From Marinobacter azerbaijanicus (GTDB taxonomy: Bacteria > Pseudomonadota > Gammaproteobacteria > Pseudomonadales > Oleiphilaceae): 64,000 nucleotides of DNA. The stretch covers positions 1 to 64,000 of the forward strand of contig NZ_JASSVS010000002.1 in NCBI RefSeq assembly GCF_030250645.1, given 5' to 3'. A model generated the notes under the pieces. That model did not search any database, was not told where the DNA came from, and saw only the letters and a program-made list of their open reading frames with translations. Position numbers and translations under genes: made by a program. The number at the start of each line of letters is the position of its first letter. Positions within the stretch are counted from its first letter, which is position 1. Below, one piece after another: positions 54,714 to 62,083 of the stretch.

Positions 54714-54916
54714 ACTTTGCCCTCCAGTGCGGCGGCAAAGTCCGCTTCCTGTTGGGCAGTAATGATTCTGCGGCGCCCGATCTTTACACTTTTCAGCTTG
54801 CCGGAATTGATGAGGTTATAGGTGGTGTTATTGCCCCATCCCCAACGCTGGGAAAACTCGGCAATACTGAAGGCTCGTTTATCGGTGGTTTGGGGCTTGT
54901 CTAGCAGTGCGGTCAT
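54710..54916 (-). CDS. excisionase/AlpA-like DNA-binding protein
   Basis: A 68-residue protein with FSIAEFSQRWGWGNNTTYNLINSGKLKSVKIGRRRIIT, the MerR-like winged helix of excisionases and AlpA-type activators (recognition region about 27-40, wing with GRRR). In P4-type elements AlpA turns on integrase, and excisionases bend att DNA. It leads the replication operon. Its 5' untranslated region carries an 11-bp inverted repeat covering the GGGAG ribosome site. Confidence 0.78.
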   Translation of the reverse strand: MTALLDKPQTTDKRAFSIAEFSQRWGWGNNTTYNLINSGKLKSVKIGRRRIITAQQEADFAAALEGKV

Positions 54917-54920
54917 GGTC

Positions 54921-54958
54921 TGACTCCCGTAGGCGTTTATCTGCGTTTACGGGAGTCA
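54921..54958 (-). promoter_or_regulatory. inverted repeat over the ribosome site of the excisionase-like gene
   Basis: TGACTCCCGTA (54921-54931) and its complement TACGGGAGTCA (54948-54958) flank 16 bases. On the minus strand the proximal arm contains GGGAG, eight bases before the ATG, so an RNA stem would hide the ribosome site. The same 11 bases recur at 57123-57133 just before the integrase start. It may be a DNA operator or an RNA switch. Confidence 0.55.
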
Positions 54959-54984
54959 TGTTGTCGATCTTAAGAAGTTGGCAC

Positions 54985-55722
54985 CTATCGGGCACTGCCA
55001 ACTTTCTTTGGCGGCTTGGCGGGGCTTATTTTCTTTCTTATCCAATCTTCTGTTTGACTGAGTTCGAGCTCAACTTTTAGCTTCTTTGCAATATCTCCGG
55101 GGCTCTGGTAGCTATTTTTTGCCCAATACTCTTTGGCTGCCAGAATCCACTTCTCGTGCTCTCGCTTGGAGATTTCTGTCTTTTGGTGGTTGGCAGAGCC
55201 CTCCGGGGTCCCCTTGCTGTGCTCAAGCAGCGCCGTCTTCGACTTATGCCGATCTGCTACATCAGGCTCCCATTTCTCTACAGTTACCCTTGCCGCTGTC
55301 GTGCCCAGATCTAGACTGGCGTTTATGATGACAAGCGCCGATGCAGCTGGGACATCCAGGCCTTTCAGGGTGTTGCTGAGCCGCTTGATTCGATATAACA
55401 CCTCAACTGCGTCTTTTTCGTCGGGGGCTAGAGTCTCCACGCAGCCCCCCGGCGGCATATGTTCGGGCAGCTCCAAACAGATCCGGTGCAACTCATGGAC
55501 AGCATGATCCGGCAGAGATAAATCAATCCAGTCCGGTGCTTCCAGGTCAATCGCTGTCATCGTTCCTGGATGCCTGCTCAGCTCGGACAGGGCTTTTTCA
55601 ATCCAGCCTTTAACATTCAAGACCAACTCTTGTCCGATAACCTCGGGCGAATTAAGCCGCTTGAATTCATCGGCGTTTATGGCGTTAGTTCCCCGGTGAA
55701 AGAACGAGAATTCCTTGCTCAT
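54985..55722 (-). CDS. hypothetical protein between integrase and excisionase-like genes
   Basis: A 245-residue soluble protein not recognised. The N-terminal 150 residues are mixed helix/strand (DLEAPDWIDLSLPDHAVHELHRICLELP), and the C-terminal 60 residues (YWAKNSYQSPGDIAKKLKVELELSQTEDWIRKKI) look like a helix-turn-helix that could bind DNA. Its position suggests a role in integration, excision or control. It begins 118 bases after the integrase stop. Confidence 0.6.
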   Translation of the reverse strand: MSKEFSFFHRGTNAINADEFKRLNSPEVIGQELVLNVKGWIEKALSELSRHPGTMTAIDLEAPDWIDLSLPDHAVHELHRICLELPEHMPPGGCVETLAPDEKDAVEVLYRIKRLSNTLKGLDVPAASALVIINASLDLGTTAARVTVEKWEPDVADRHKSKTALLEHSKGTPEGSANHQKTEISKREHEKWILAAKEYWAKNSYQSPGDIAKKLKVELELSQTEDWIRKKISPAKPPKKVGSAR

Positions 55723-55840
55723 ATTGCCTCCCTTTTTGCTGCTAGACGGGGGCTATTAATCTGTGCGGCCTCTGCTTCAGCAGCTCCGGTTGTCGTAGTT
55801 GAAAAAAACTCTAACCCTTCAGATGCTTTTTTGTAATTTT

Positions 55841-57115
55841 TCACTTCGCACCTCCGAAAGCGCGATCAAGCGCTGCCGATTTATGGTCAGGTGATAGGTG
55901 GGCATATACCAGCGTCATCTTAATGTCAGAATGGGTCATCAGCTCCCGAACGGTATTCAGATCCACTCCAGCCATGACCAGCCGAGATGCAAAGGTGTGG
56001 CGCAAGTCGTGAAAACGGAAGTCCTTTATCTTGGCCGCTTCGATGATGCTGTTAAACGCGCCTTTCACGTCCGTCAGTTGCCCGCCGGTCTGCGGTGATA
56101 CAAACACATAGGGCGAGTCTCCACGCTGTTGGTGAAGTTGCTTCAGAACCGTATAGGCGCGGTTTGATAGTGGTAGCTCGGCAGTTTCGGCGGGCTTGCC
56201 TGCTTTGCGCCTGGCGTGTGACGTTTTCCCGATAACCTTGCGGATCATCCGCAGATTTAGGTCTACATGCTCCCATTTGAGACTGAACAGATCCCCCCGC
56301 CGGAGCCCGGTCAACATGCCAATCAGAATTAGCGGCTTTAGGTGGTCGGCATACTCGTTTTTCTTGATTAGCGGCAAAGGCTCCTGCCCTCTCTCCATTT
56401 GCCATTTACGGTAACGCTTGCGGGCCTCTCTCTTTTCCTGCTCCCGGATATCCAGCGCGGCGATCAACCGCTGCTCTTCATCGTCGGTAAGGTACCGGAT
56501 TTTGGTTTCCGTTTGCTTGTCAGTGAGTGCGCCTCGTAACCGATACTTGGTCAACTGGTGGTCTGGTATCACCTTTGTTGCTACGGCGTGATTAAGCAGG
56601 GCTTTCAAGTTGGTCAGCTCTCGCCGGCGCGTTGCCAGAGTCACGTGATTACGTTGCCGGTTCCACTTCGCCAGATCCAGCTCGTTGATCTCCGTCATAG
56701 GCTTGTCGAGAACATGGCCAAAAGCATTTTTGATGCTCGATATGAAATAGTTGGAGTTAGAGATATTCGCTTCTGCATGGGCTTTGAAATCGCCTTCAAG
56801 GTAGCCGGCCAACGTGGTTTGTTCGAGCTGGCGCTTTTTCTGGCGCTCGGCTTTGAAGTCATGGCCTTGAGCAAACAAGCCAGTTAGGCGCTTGGCTTCC
56901 TCTCGGGCAAAGGTCAGCGTTACTTGAGATGCGTCTCCGATACGCTCCCGCTTGCCGCGCGCCATCTCCACATAAAACGTTTTTGATCCGCTTTTCTGGA
57001 CTCGAACCAACAGCCCTTTCACGGATTGCCGGCCCCCTTTGTCCCGTACCTCGTAAGGGCCAGTTGGCCTAGGCTCCAGGTTCGGGATCGTCTTTTCTGT
57101 AAGTGTTGCGGCCAT
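55841..57115 (-). CDS. int: tyrosine integrase
   Basis: A 424-residue site-specific recombinase that inserts the element into tRNA-Arg. An N-terminal DUF4102-like arm-binding region is followed by a core-binding domain (about 100-190) and a catalytic domain. Active-site residues visible are R272 in TGLRRGD, H369 and R372 in HDLRH, H395 in MTHSD and the nucleophile Y404 in VYAHLSP. Its start codon is 141 bases from attR. GGGAG lies before ATG 57115, inside a motif shared with the excisionase-like gene. Confidence 0.93.
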   Translation of the reverse strand: MAATLTEKTIPNLEPRPTGPYEVRDKGGRQSVKGLLVRVQKSGSKTFYVEMARGKRERIGDASQVTLTFAREEAKRLTGLFAQGHDFKAERQKKRQLEQTTLAGYLEGDFKAHAEANISNSNYFISSIKNAFGHVLDKPMTEINELDLAKWNRQRNHVTLATRRRELTNLKALLNHAVATKVIPDHQLTKYRLRGALTDKQTETKIRYLTDDEEQRLIAALDIREQEKREARKRYRKWQMERGQEPLPLIKKNEYADHLKPLILIGMLTGLRRGDLFSLKWEHVDLNLRMIRKVIGKTSHARRKAGKPAETAELPLSNRAYTVLKQLHQQRGDSPYVFVSPQTGGQLTDVKGAFNSIIEAAKIKDFRFHDLRHTFASRLVMAGVDLNTVRELMTHSDIKMTLVYAHLSPDHKSAALDRAFGGAK

Positions 57116-57128
57116 CGCTGACTGACTC

Positions 57129-57149
57129 CCGTAAGTGCAATGTAAGTGC
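57129..57149 (+). repeat. right integrase arm-type site
   Basis: Exact 21-bp copy of 40935-40955 (two GTAAGTGC units, 11-base period), 14 bases upstream of the integrase start. Binding here could also repress int. The gene-free stretch 57116-57450 further holds an AT-rich segment (57150-57250), attR and the metal-response promoter of the next gene. Confidence 0.65.
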
Positions 57150-57255
57150 AGAGAATCATATCATAGGCAAACGTCAGCAATCACCAATAAACTTTAATAA
57201 CTGTTTTATAAGCAGTTTTTTATGTATGCTACTGAAAACAAAAGGGGTGAATTCG

Positions 57256-57302
57256 CCCTCCTAAGGGGAAGGTAGCAGGTTCGAGTCCTGCCGGGGGTAC
57301 CA
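57256..57302 (+). repeat. attR core
   Basis: Exact 47-base copy of the 3' part of tRNA-Arg(CCT). It lacks the acceptor 5' strand and D arm, so it is an attachment-site remnant and not a second tRNA gene. Confidence 0.93.
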
Positions 57303-57385
57303 CTCAACCTCCCCGCAAGCCCCAAAGAATTCAGCAGTCCATTCCACCCCTCGCGCTTCCCTGTCAGAATTGAAATTGTGCCTTA

Positions 57386-57416
57386 TTGACCTTATAGCGA
57401 CTACAGGGTTTTTAAT
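57386..57416 (+). promoter_or_regulatory. MerR-family (CadR/PbrR/ZntR type) promoter-operator
   Basis: TTGACC (57386-57391) and TTTAAT (57411-57416) are 19 bases apart, the overlong spacer that MerR-type activators correct by twisting DNA. Between them ACCTTATAG and CTACAGGGT (57389-57397 and 57401-57409) form the dyad around a 3-base centre, very like known Cd/Pb/Zn-responsive operators. The start codon of the efflux gene is 34 bases downstream. Confidence 0.75.
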
Positions 57417-57450
57417 AGCGCCACCCAATTGTGGGAATCGGAGTGTGTGA

Positions 57451-58347
57451 ATGAGCGGTGCATGTAACGGTCAATGCAGCCCTGAAGAATCTGGCACGGA
57501 TACGACTGCCCATCCACATGGTTCCGTCTCTTCCGGCGATTGGCTCAGTGTTTACAGTGTGCCCAAAATGGACTGCCCCTCGGAAGAGCGGATGATCCGC
57601 ATGGCGCTTGGCGGGTTCGACACCATAAAGGCACTCTCTTTCGATCTGTCTGGTCGCACACTGGAGGTTCTCCATAACGGAGAGGCCGGGCCCATCACCA
57701 ACAAACTGGCATCGCTTGGTCTGGGTGCTTCCCTCAGCGAGACCCGGGAAGCAGATCCTGAAGCCCGCAAGGCCGCTGAATCCAGCGCAACCGGACAGGC
57801 TGAAGAATCCGGTACCTTGTGGATACTGCTGGCGATCAACGGCCTGATGTTCCTGATTGAGATGACAATGGGCCTGATTGCCCAGTCCGCCGGGTTGATT
57901 GCAGACTCGCTGGACATGTTTGCCGATGCAGCGGTTTACGGCCTCGCCCTTTATGCCGTTGGCCATGGCGTAAAAATGCAGGTGCGGGCGGCCCACGTCG
58001 CCGGTGTTCTGCAGCTTATTCTCGCACTCGGGGTGCTGGTTGAAGTGGGCAGGCGTTTTCTCTTCGGCAGTGAGCCACAGTCACTGATGATGATGGCCAT
58101 TGCGCTGCTGGCCCTGATTGCCAATACCGCCTGCCTGCTGCTGATCTACAGGCACCGGGAAGGTGGCGCTCACATGAAAGCCAGCTGGATATTTTCAGCC
58201 AATGATGTGGTTATCAATCTGGGTGTGATTCTGGCGGGGGCACTTGTTGCGTGGACTGGCTCCAACTATCCGGACCTGGTTATCGGCGCCATCGTGGGTG
58301 GCATTGTGCTTAATGGCGCCAGGCGAATCCTCGCCCTCAAGGGATAA
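57451..58347 (+). CDS. CDF family heavy-metal efflux transporter
   Basis: A 298-residue protein. The N-terminal 100 residues form a heavy-metal-associated-like domain with MDCPSEE (about 42), preceded by a His/Cys-containing tail. A six-helix cation diffusion facilitator core follows from about residue 125, with metal-site ADSLDMFADAAVYGLAL (about 150) and NDVVINLGVILAG (about 250). It exports divalent metal from the cytoplasm in exchange for protons. It lies just outside the integrated element and has a MerR-type operator upstream, implying metal induction. Confidence 0.88.
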   Translation: MSGACNGQCSPEESGTDTTAHPHGSVSSGDWLSVYSVPKMDCPSEERMIRMALGGFDTIKALSFDLSGRTLEVLHNGEAGPITNKLASLGLGASLSETREADPEARKAAESSATGQAEESGTLWILLAINGLMFLIEMTMGLIAQSAGLIADSLDMFADAAVYGLALYAVGHGVKMQVRAAHVAGVLQLILALGVLVEVGRRFLFGSEPQSLMMMAIALLALIANTACLLLIYRHREGGAHMKASWIFSANDVVINLGVILAGALVAWTGSNYPDLVIGAIVGGIVLNGARRILALKG

Positions 58348-58432
58348 ACCGGTGCCCGGCGGTGAACGGGCACGGAAATCACCCACAGACACCAGCCTTT
58401 GAATTGGCTTTCTCTGTTACGATACTAGGGCT

Positions 58433-59311
58433 ATGAGCACTCGTGAACCTGCTTCAGAAAAGATTGAAGACTCTCCCCCGATCTCCCGCGCCCTTGTCGT
58501 GGAAGGTGGCGCCATGCGCGGCATATTTGCGGCGGGCGTTCTCGATTCATTCCTTGAACACAACTATCAGCCGTTCTGGCGAGCCTATGGCGTTTCGGCG
58601 GGTGCCACAAATCTGATTGGTTATCTGGCGGGGGATCACGGGCGCAACCGGAAAATCATTATCGGCCATGCTCTCCAACCAGAATTCATTGACTGGAAGC
58701 GGTTTGCCACTGGCGGACATCTGTGCGATGTAAGCTGGCTCTGGCACCAGTCTTTCAACGACGTACCGCTGAGCCTGGACAGATATCTGACCGGGACAAC
58801 CGAGTTGTGGGTGACGACAACCTCTGCCCGAACCGGCGAGGCGTGCTACTTCCGTATTGATGAACGCAACATACACGATGTGTTCACCGCTTCATGCGCC
58901 ATACCCATCGCCTACCGGGATTACCCCATGGTAAACGGTGAACCCATGACCGATGGCGGTGTGGCCGATGCCATTCCGGTGATCAGAGCCTACGAGGACG
59001 GCGCCCGTGACATTACCGTGGTTCTGTCACGCCCTACCGGGTACCGCAAGAAACCACCAAAGTTCGCGTTTGTGCCAAAACGCCTTTTCCGTGACTACCC
59101 GGCGCTGGCTGAGGCGTCGCTTCGCCGTGCCGAGCGGTACAATGCCACCCTTTCATTTATCGAAAATCCGCCCGGGGATTGCACTGTTCGTGTGATTGTT
59201 CCACCAGCGGAATTTGCAGTCGGCCGATTAACACGGAAACTGGAGCTTCTGGAGCAGGGCTATCAGGAAGGACATCAAGCGGGCCTGAGCTATCTTGAGG
59301 AGATGAGCTGA
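58433..59311 (+). CDS. patatin-like phospholipase family protein
   Basis: A 292-residue protein with all patatin marks: oxyanion loop VVEGGAMRGIFAAG (about 24), nucleophile serine in YGVSAGATN (GXSXG, about 55) and the dyad aspartate in MTDGGVADAIPV (about 180). It resembles YjjU-type bacterial patatins that act on lipids; the substrate is unknown. No signal peptide. Confidence 0.88.
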   Translation: MSTREPASEKIEDSPPISRALVVEGGAMRGIFAAGVLDSFLEHNYQPFWRAYGVSAGATNLIGYLAGDHGRNRKIIIGHALQPEFIDWKRFATGGHLCDVSWLWHQSFNDVPLSLDRYLTGTTELWVTTTSARTGEACYFRIDERNIHDVFTASCAIPIAYRDYPMVNGEPMTDGGVADAIPVIRAYEDGARDITVVLSRPTGYRKKPPKFAFVPKRLFRDYPALAEASLRRAERYNATLSFIENPPGDCTVRVIVPPAEFAVGRLTRKLELLEQGYQEGHQAGLSYLEEMS

Positions 59312-59342
59312 GGCCACCGGAGTCCAGAAAAGGGAGGCAGCC

Positions 59343-59855
59343 ATGAGCAAACAGGGCCACGGTAGCAAACGTTGCTTTGTCATCCAGAAGCATGACGCCA
59401 GCCATCTGCACTACGATTTCCGCCTGGAGGTAGACGGTGTCCTGAAGTCCTGGGCCGTCCCCAAAGGCCCGTCCACCGATCCCTCGGACAAACGGCTTGC
59501 TGTGGAAGTGGAGGACCATCGCCTGGACTACGCTGATTTTGAAGGCGTGATCCCGGAAGGCGAATACGGTGCCGGCACCGTCATGGTATGGGACACGGGC
59601 CACTACGAGAATCTCCGGGAGGACGACATGGCCGCGTGTCACCGAGACGGCATGATTGAAGTTTGGCTGGAAGGCGAGAAGCTCCATGGGGGTTATGCCC
59701 TGAAACGTTTCCGGGGTGGGAAGAAGCCCCAGTGGTTGCTGATCAAGATGAAGGACGATGCGGCGGACGCAAGGCGCAACCCGGTATCGACGGAACCTGA
59801 TTCGGTAAAAACCGGCCGAAACCTGAAAACTATCAGGGAGGAAGACAGCGAATGA
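59343..59855 (+). CDS. stand-alone LigD 3'-phosphoesterase domain protein
   Basis: A 170-residue protein equal to the phosphoesterase module of bacterial LigD. The metal site is in HDASHLHYDFRLEVDGVLKSW (about 19), followed by AVPKGPSTDPSDKRLAV and HRLDYADFEGVIPEGEYGAGTV. In LigD this module removes 3' ribonucleotides and phosphates from DNA ends during end joining. It overlaps the polymerase-domain gene by four bases. Confidence 0.9.
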   Translation: MSKQGHGSKRCFVIQKHDASHLHYDFRLEVDGVLKSWAVPKGPSTDPSDKRLAVEVEDHRLDYADFEGVIPEGEYGAGTVMVWDTGHYENLREDDMAACHRDGMIEVWLEGEKLHGGYALKRFRGGKKPQWLLIKMKDDAADARRNPVSTEPDSVKTGRNLKTIREEDSE

Positions 59856-60772
59856 CTGAGCAGAGCTATGGTAGCTACAAGGTTGAGCTCTCCCACACCG
59901 ACAAGGTCTTCTTTCCCGATGCCTGCATTACCAAGGGCGAACTCCTGGAATACTACGAGCGTATCGCCGGTATCATGCTGCCCCATATCCGGCAACGCCC
60001 GCTTACACTGAACCGATTCCCGGATGGCATCGGCAAGGACGGCTTTTTCCAGCAGTCACGGGGAGACTACTTCCCGGACTGGCTTGACGCTGTGGACGTG
60101 GATCATGGAGGCAGCACCGGCCAGGTAACGCACATGCTGGCTAACCACCAGGCTGGCCTGGTCTATCTGGTGAACCAGGGCACTGTCACTTTTCACAGCT
60201 GGCTAAGCAGGACAGACCACCTGAAAGCACCGGACCAGGTAATCTTTGACCTGGATCCGCCCGGCGACGATTTTGAGCCAGTGCGCCAGGCCGCCTACCT
60301 GGTGGCCAATGGTATGCGTCAGTGCGGCCTGACACCCTATGTGAAAACAACCGGGTCCCGGGGACTGCATATCGTGGCTCCGTTAAAACCGGAGGCAGAC
60401 TTCGAACGGGTACGCTCCCTGGCCCGGAAGCTGGCACAGGCACTGGCCAACGCCTACCCGGAACAACTGACCACCGAACAGCGCAAACAGAAACGCCGGG
60501 GCAGGCTCTACCTGGACATCATGCGAAATGCCTTCGGGCAAACCGCTGTGGCCCCCTACTCCGTGCGCGCGAAGCCCCATGCGCCCATAGCCACGCCCCT
60601 GGAGTGGGATGAACTGGCAGACCATAAGCTGGGGCCACAGCGCTTCACCCTGGCCAATATTTTCAGGAGGATGGGGCAGCGTGACGACCCCTGGCAAGAC
60701 ATGCACAGCAAGGCTGCCAGCATCAGCACGTTCGAGGAAGGGGTTTCGGAATTAGAGGAAGGAGATCTTTAG
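59852..60772 (+). CDS. stand-alone LigD polymerase domain protein
   Basis: A 306-residue archaeo-eukaryotic-primase-type polymerase as in the LigD POL module: RQRPLTLNRFPDGIGKDGFFQ (about 48), metal ligands in IFDLDPPGDDFEPV (about 132) and TTGSRGLHIVAPL. It adds ribo- or deoxyribonucleotides at breaks. The ATP-dependent ligase module is absent, and no ku gene is in view. ATG 59852 overlaps the preceding stop, with AGGGAGG upstream. Confidence 0.9.
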   Translation: MTEQSYGSYKVELSHTDKVFFPDACITKGELLEYYERIAGIMLPHIRQRPLTLNRFPDGIGKDGFFQQSRGDYFPDWLDAVDVDHGGSTGQVTHMLANHQAGLVYLVNQGTVTFHSWLSRTDHLKAPDQVIFDLDPPGDDFEPVRQAAYLVANGMRQCGLTPYVKTTGSRGLHIVAPLKPEADFERVRSLARKLAQALANAYPEQLTTEQRKQKRRGRLYLDIMRNAFGQTAVAPYSVRAKPHAPIATPLEWDELADHKLGPQRFTLANIFRRMGQRDDPWQDMHSKAASISTFEEGVSELEEGDL

Positions 60773-60829
60773 GATTCCCATAGCCAGAACCGGATGCTCT
60801 GGCCATGGAATCCATTCCCGCGCTATGGG

Positions 60830-61252
60830 TTAGTGATAATGACGCGCAGCGTTGACAACTTTCTTGGCCAGGGCATCCTCATTACAGTGATCTGCAATAT
60901 CACCCAGAGTGACAATACCAACCAGATCCTTGTTTTCCGCATCGTTCAGAACCAGCAAACGTTGTACTTCCTCGTTTGCCATATTCTGCAGGACATCGTC
61001 GATGCTCTCGTTTTCAAAGGTATACAGGGCTTTTCCAGTCGCGATTGAGCTGGCCTTGTCGTCCAGGCTCTTGCCCTCGGCCACTGCCCGAACCGTAATG
61101 TCACGGTCGGTAATAACGCCAGTCACTTGGCTGCCGTCACCCAGCGGCTCAAAACCGGTACCGTTCTCACGCATTGCATTTGCAACTTCCCGAATGGTGA
61201 GATCGGCATCCAGATACTGCGGATGCTTTGTCATGACTTCTTTCACTTGCAT
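60830..61252 (-). CDS. CBS-pair domain protein
   Basis: A 140-residue protein made of two CBS repeats: VKEVMTKHPQYLDADLTIREVANAM with GVITDRDITVRAVAEGK (first) and ALYTFENESIDDVLQNMANEEVQRLLVLND with GIVTLGDIADHC (second). Such pairs bind adenine nucleotides and act as regulators. ATG 61252 is preceded by AAGGAGG, which rules out the longer open frame. Confidence 0.88.
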   Translation of the reverse strand: MQVKEVMTKHPQYLDADLTIREVANAMRENGTGFEPLGDGSQVTGVITDRDITVRAVAEGKSLDDKASSIATGKALYTFENESIDDVLQNMANEEVQRLLVLNDAENKDLVGIVTLGDIADHCNEDALAKKVVNAARHYH

Positions 61253-61499
61253 GATCAAGCCTCCTTTTCCTGATTCCTGAAATAAAGCAAGAGAGTTACT
61301 CTGATCAGCACGTCCCTTGTTCATTAAACCTTGTGATCTTAACGAAAACATTCAACCCCTGATAACGACCGGAGAGGCGCTGATCAGCTCTCCGCTATCG
61401 CAGCGTCATATCGTCGCACTCCTGTCCTGGCTCAATCTTCCCCTTTTCATAATGCTATATACTTATTCCAAACCAGCAAGACCACCAGGGAGGTATACA

Positions 61500-62078
61500 A
61501 TGGCCAGATCCATAGTCGCAACCGCGGTTCTGTTTTCGATTCTTTCCACCCCCGCCATGTCTCAGCCAGCTGCACAGCCCACAGATGAGATGGTTGCCCA
61601 GGCACGCTCGATGGTGAAAACCTTCGGTGGTTCCCTGAGAGAGGCGCTTCAGGCAGCTATCAAGGAAGGTGGCCTGACCAACGGTATCGGCGTCTGTAAC
61701 ACCATTGCCCCTGAAATTGCCGCCGACAACAGCAACGAGGAGTGGACCATCAGCCGTACCAGCCTGAAAGTCCGGAATCCGGATAACGCCCCAACGCAGT
61801 GGCAGGAAATGCAACTTCACGCAATGGAAAAGCAGCCGGTCAAGAACGGAAAGCCGGTCGAAGTCTGGCAGGTTTCCGAAGCCTCCGGTCAGCCTGCGTT
61901 TCAATACATGAGCGCAATCCCGACACAGAAGCTTTGCCTCGGCTGCCACGGCAAGTCGATTGACCCGGATGTGAAGGCCAGGCTGTCGGAGCTATACCCT
62001 GAAGACCAGGCTACCGGCTTCTCCGAGGGTGACCTGCGCGGTGCCTTTGTAGTGACCTGGCAGAATCCGGCGCCGTGA
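61500..62078 (+). CDS. DUF3365 periplasmic c-type heme protein
   Basis: A 192-residue exported protein with a signal peptide ending PAMSQ and a single heme-binding CLGCH (C146, C149, H150). The region QEMQLHAMEKQPVKNGKPVEVWQV is typical of DUF3365, a sensor-like domain also found in receptors. GGGAGG lies before ATG 61500, and an extended -10 (TGCTATATA at 61453-61461) lies upstream. It converges on a chemoreceptor with its own CXXCH, six bases apart stop to stop. Confidence 0.85.
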   Translation: MARSIVATAVLFSILSTPAMSQPAAQPTDEMVAQARSMVKTFGGSLREALQAAIKEGGLTNGIGVCNTIAPEIAADNSNEEWTISRTSLKVRNPDNAPTQWQEMQLHAMEKQPVKNGKPVEVWQVSEASGQPAFQYMSAIPTQKLCLGCHGKSIDPDVKARLSELYPEDQATGFSEGDLRGAFVVTWQNPAP

Positions 62079-62083
62079 TTGAA

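Larger units (their letters stand above)
40825..57302. mobile_element. 16.4-kb integrated element, phage-satellite type
   Basis: The segment is bounded by exact 47-bp direct repeats, the 3' part of tRNA-Arg(CCT); one unit is 16,431 bp. It carries a tyrosine integrase beside the right repeat, a possible excisionase, a P4-type primase/helicase, an iteron array, small regulators, a phage tail tape-measure protein and a plus-strand cargo block. No capsid, portal, large terminase, tail tube or lysis gene is recognisable, so it cannot make a virion alone. Base composition is more AT-rich in parts (around 43-45 kb) than the flanking chromosome. Both ends and genes look intact. Confidence 0.9.

Noticed and set aside
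57256-57302. Possible second tRNA-Arg gene
   Set aside because: Only the 3' part from the anticodon stem onward is present; the 5' acceptor strand and D arm are missing, so it is an attR remnant.
59343-60772. A frameshifted single LigD gene
   Set aside because: Each part has its own start and ribosome site, both domains are complete, and the four-base overlap is typical of separate coupled genes.
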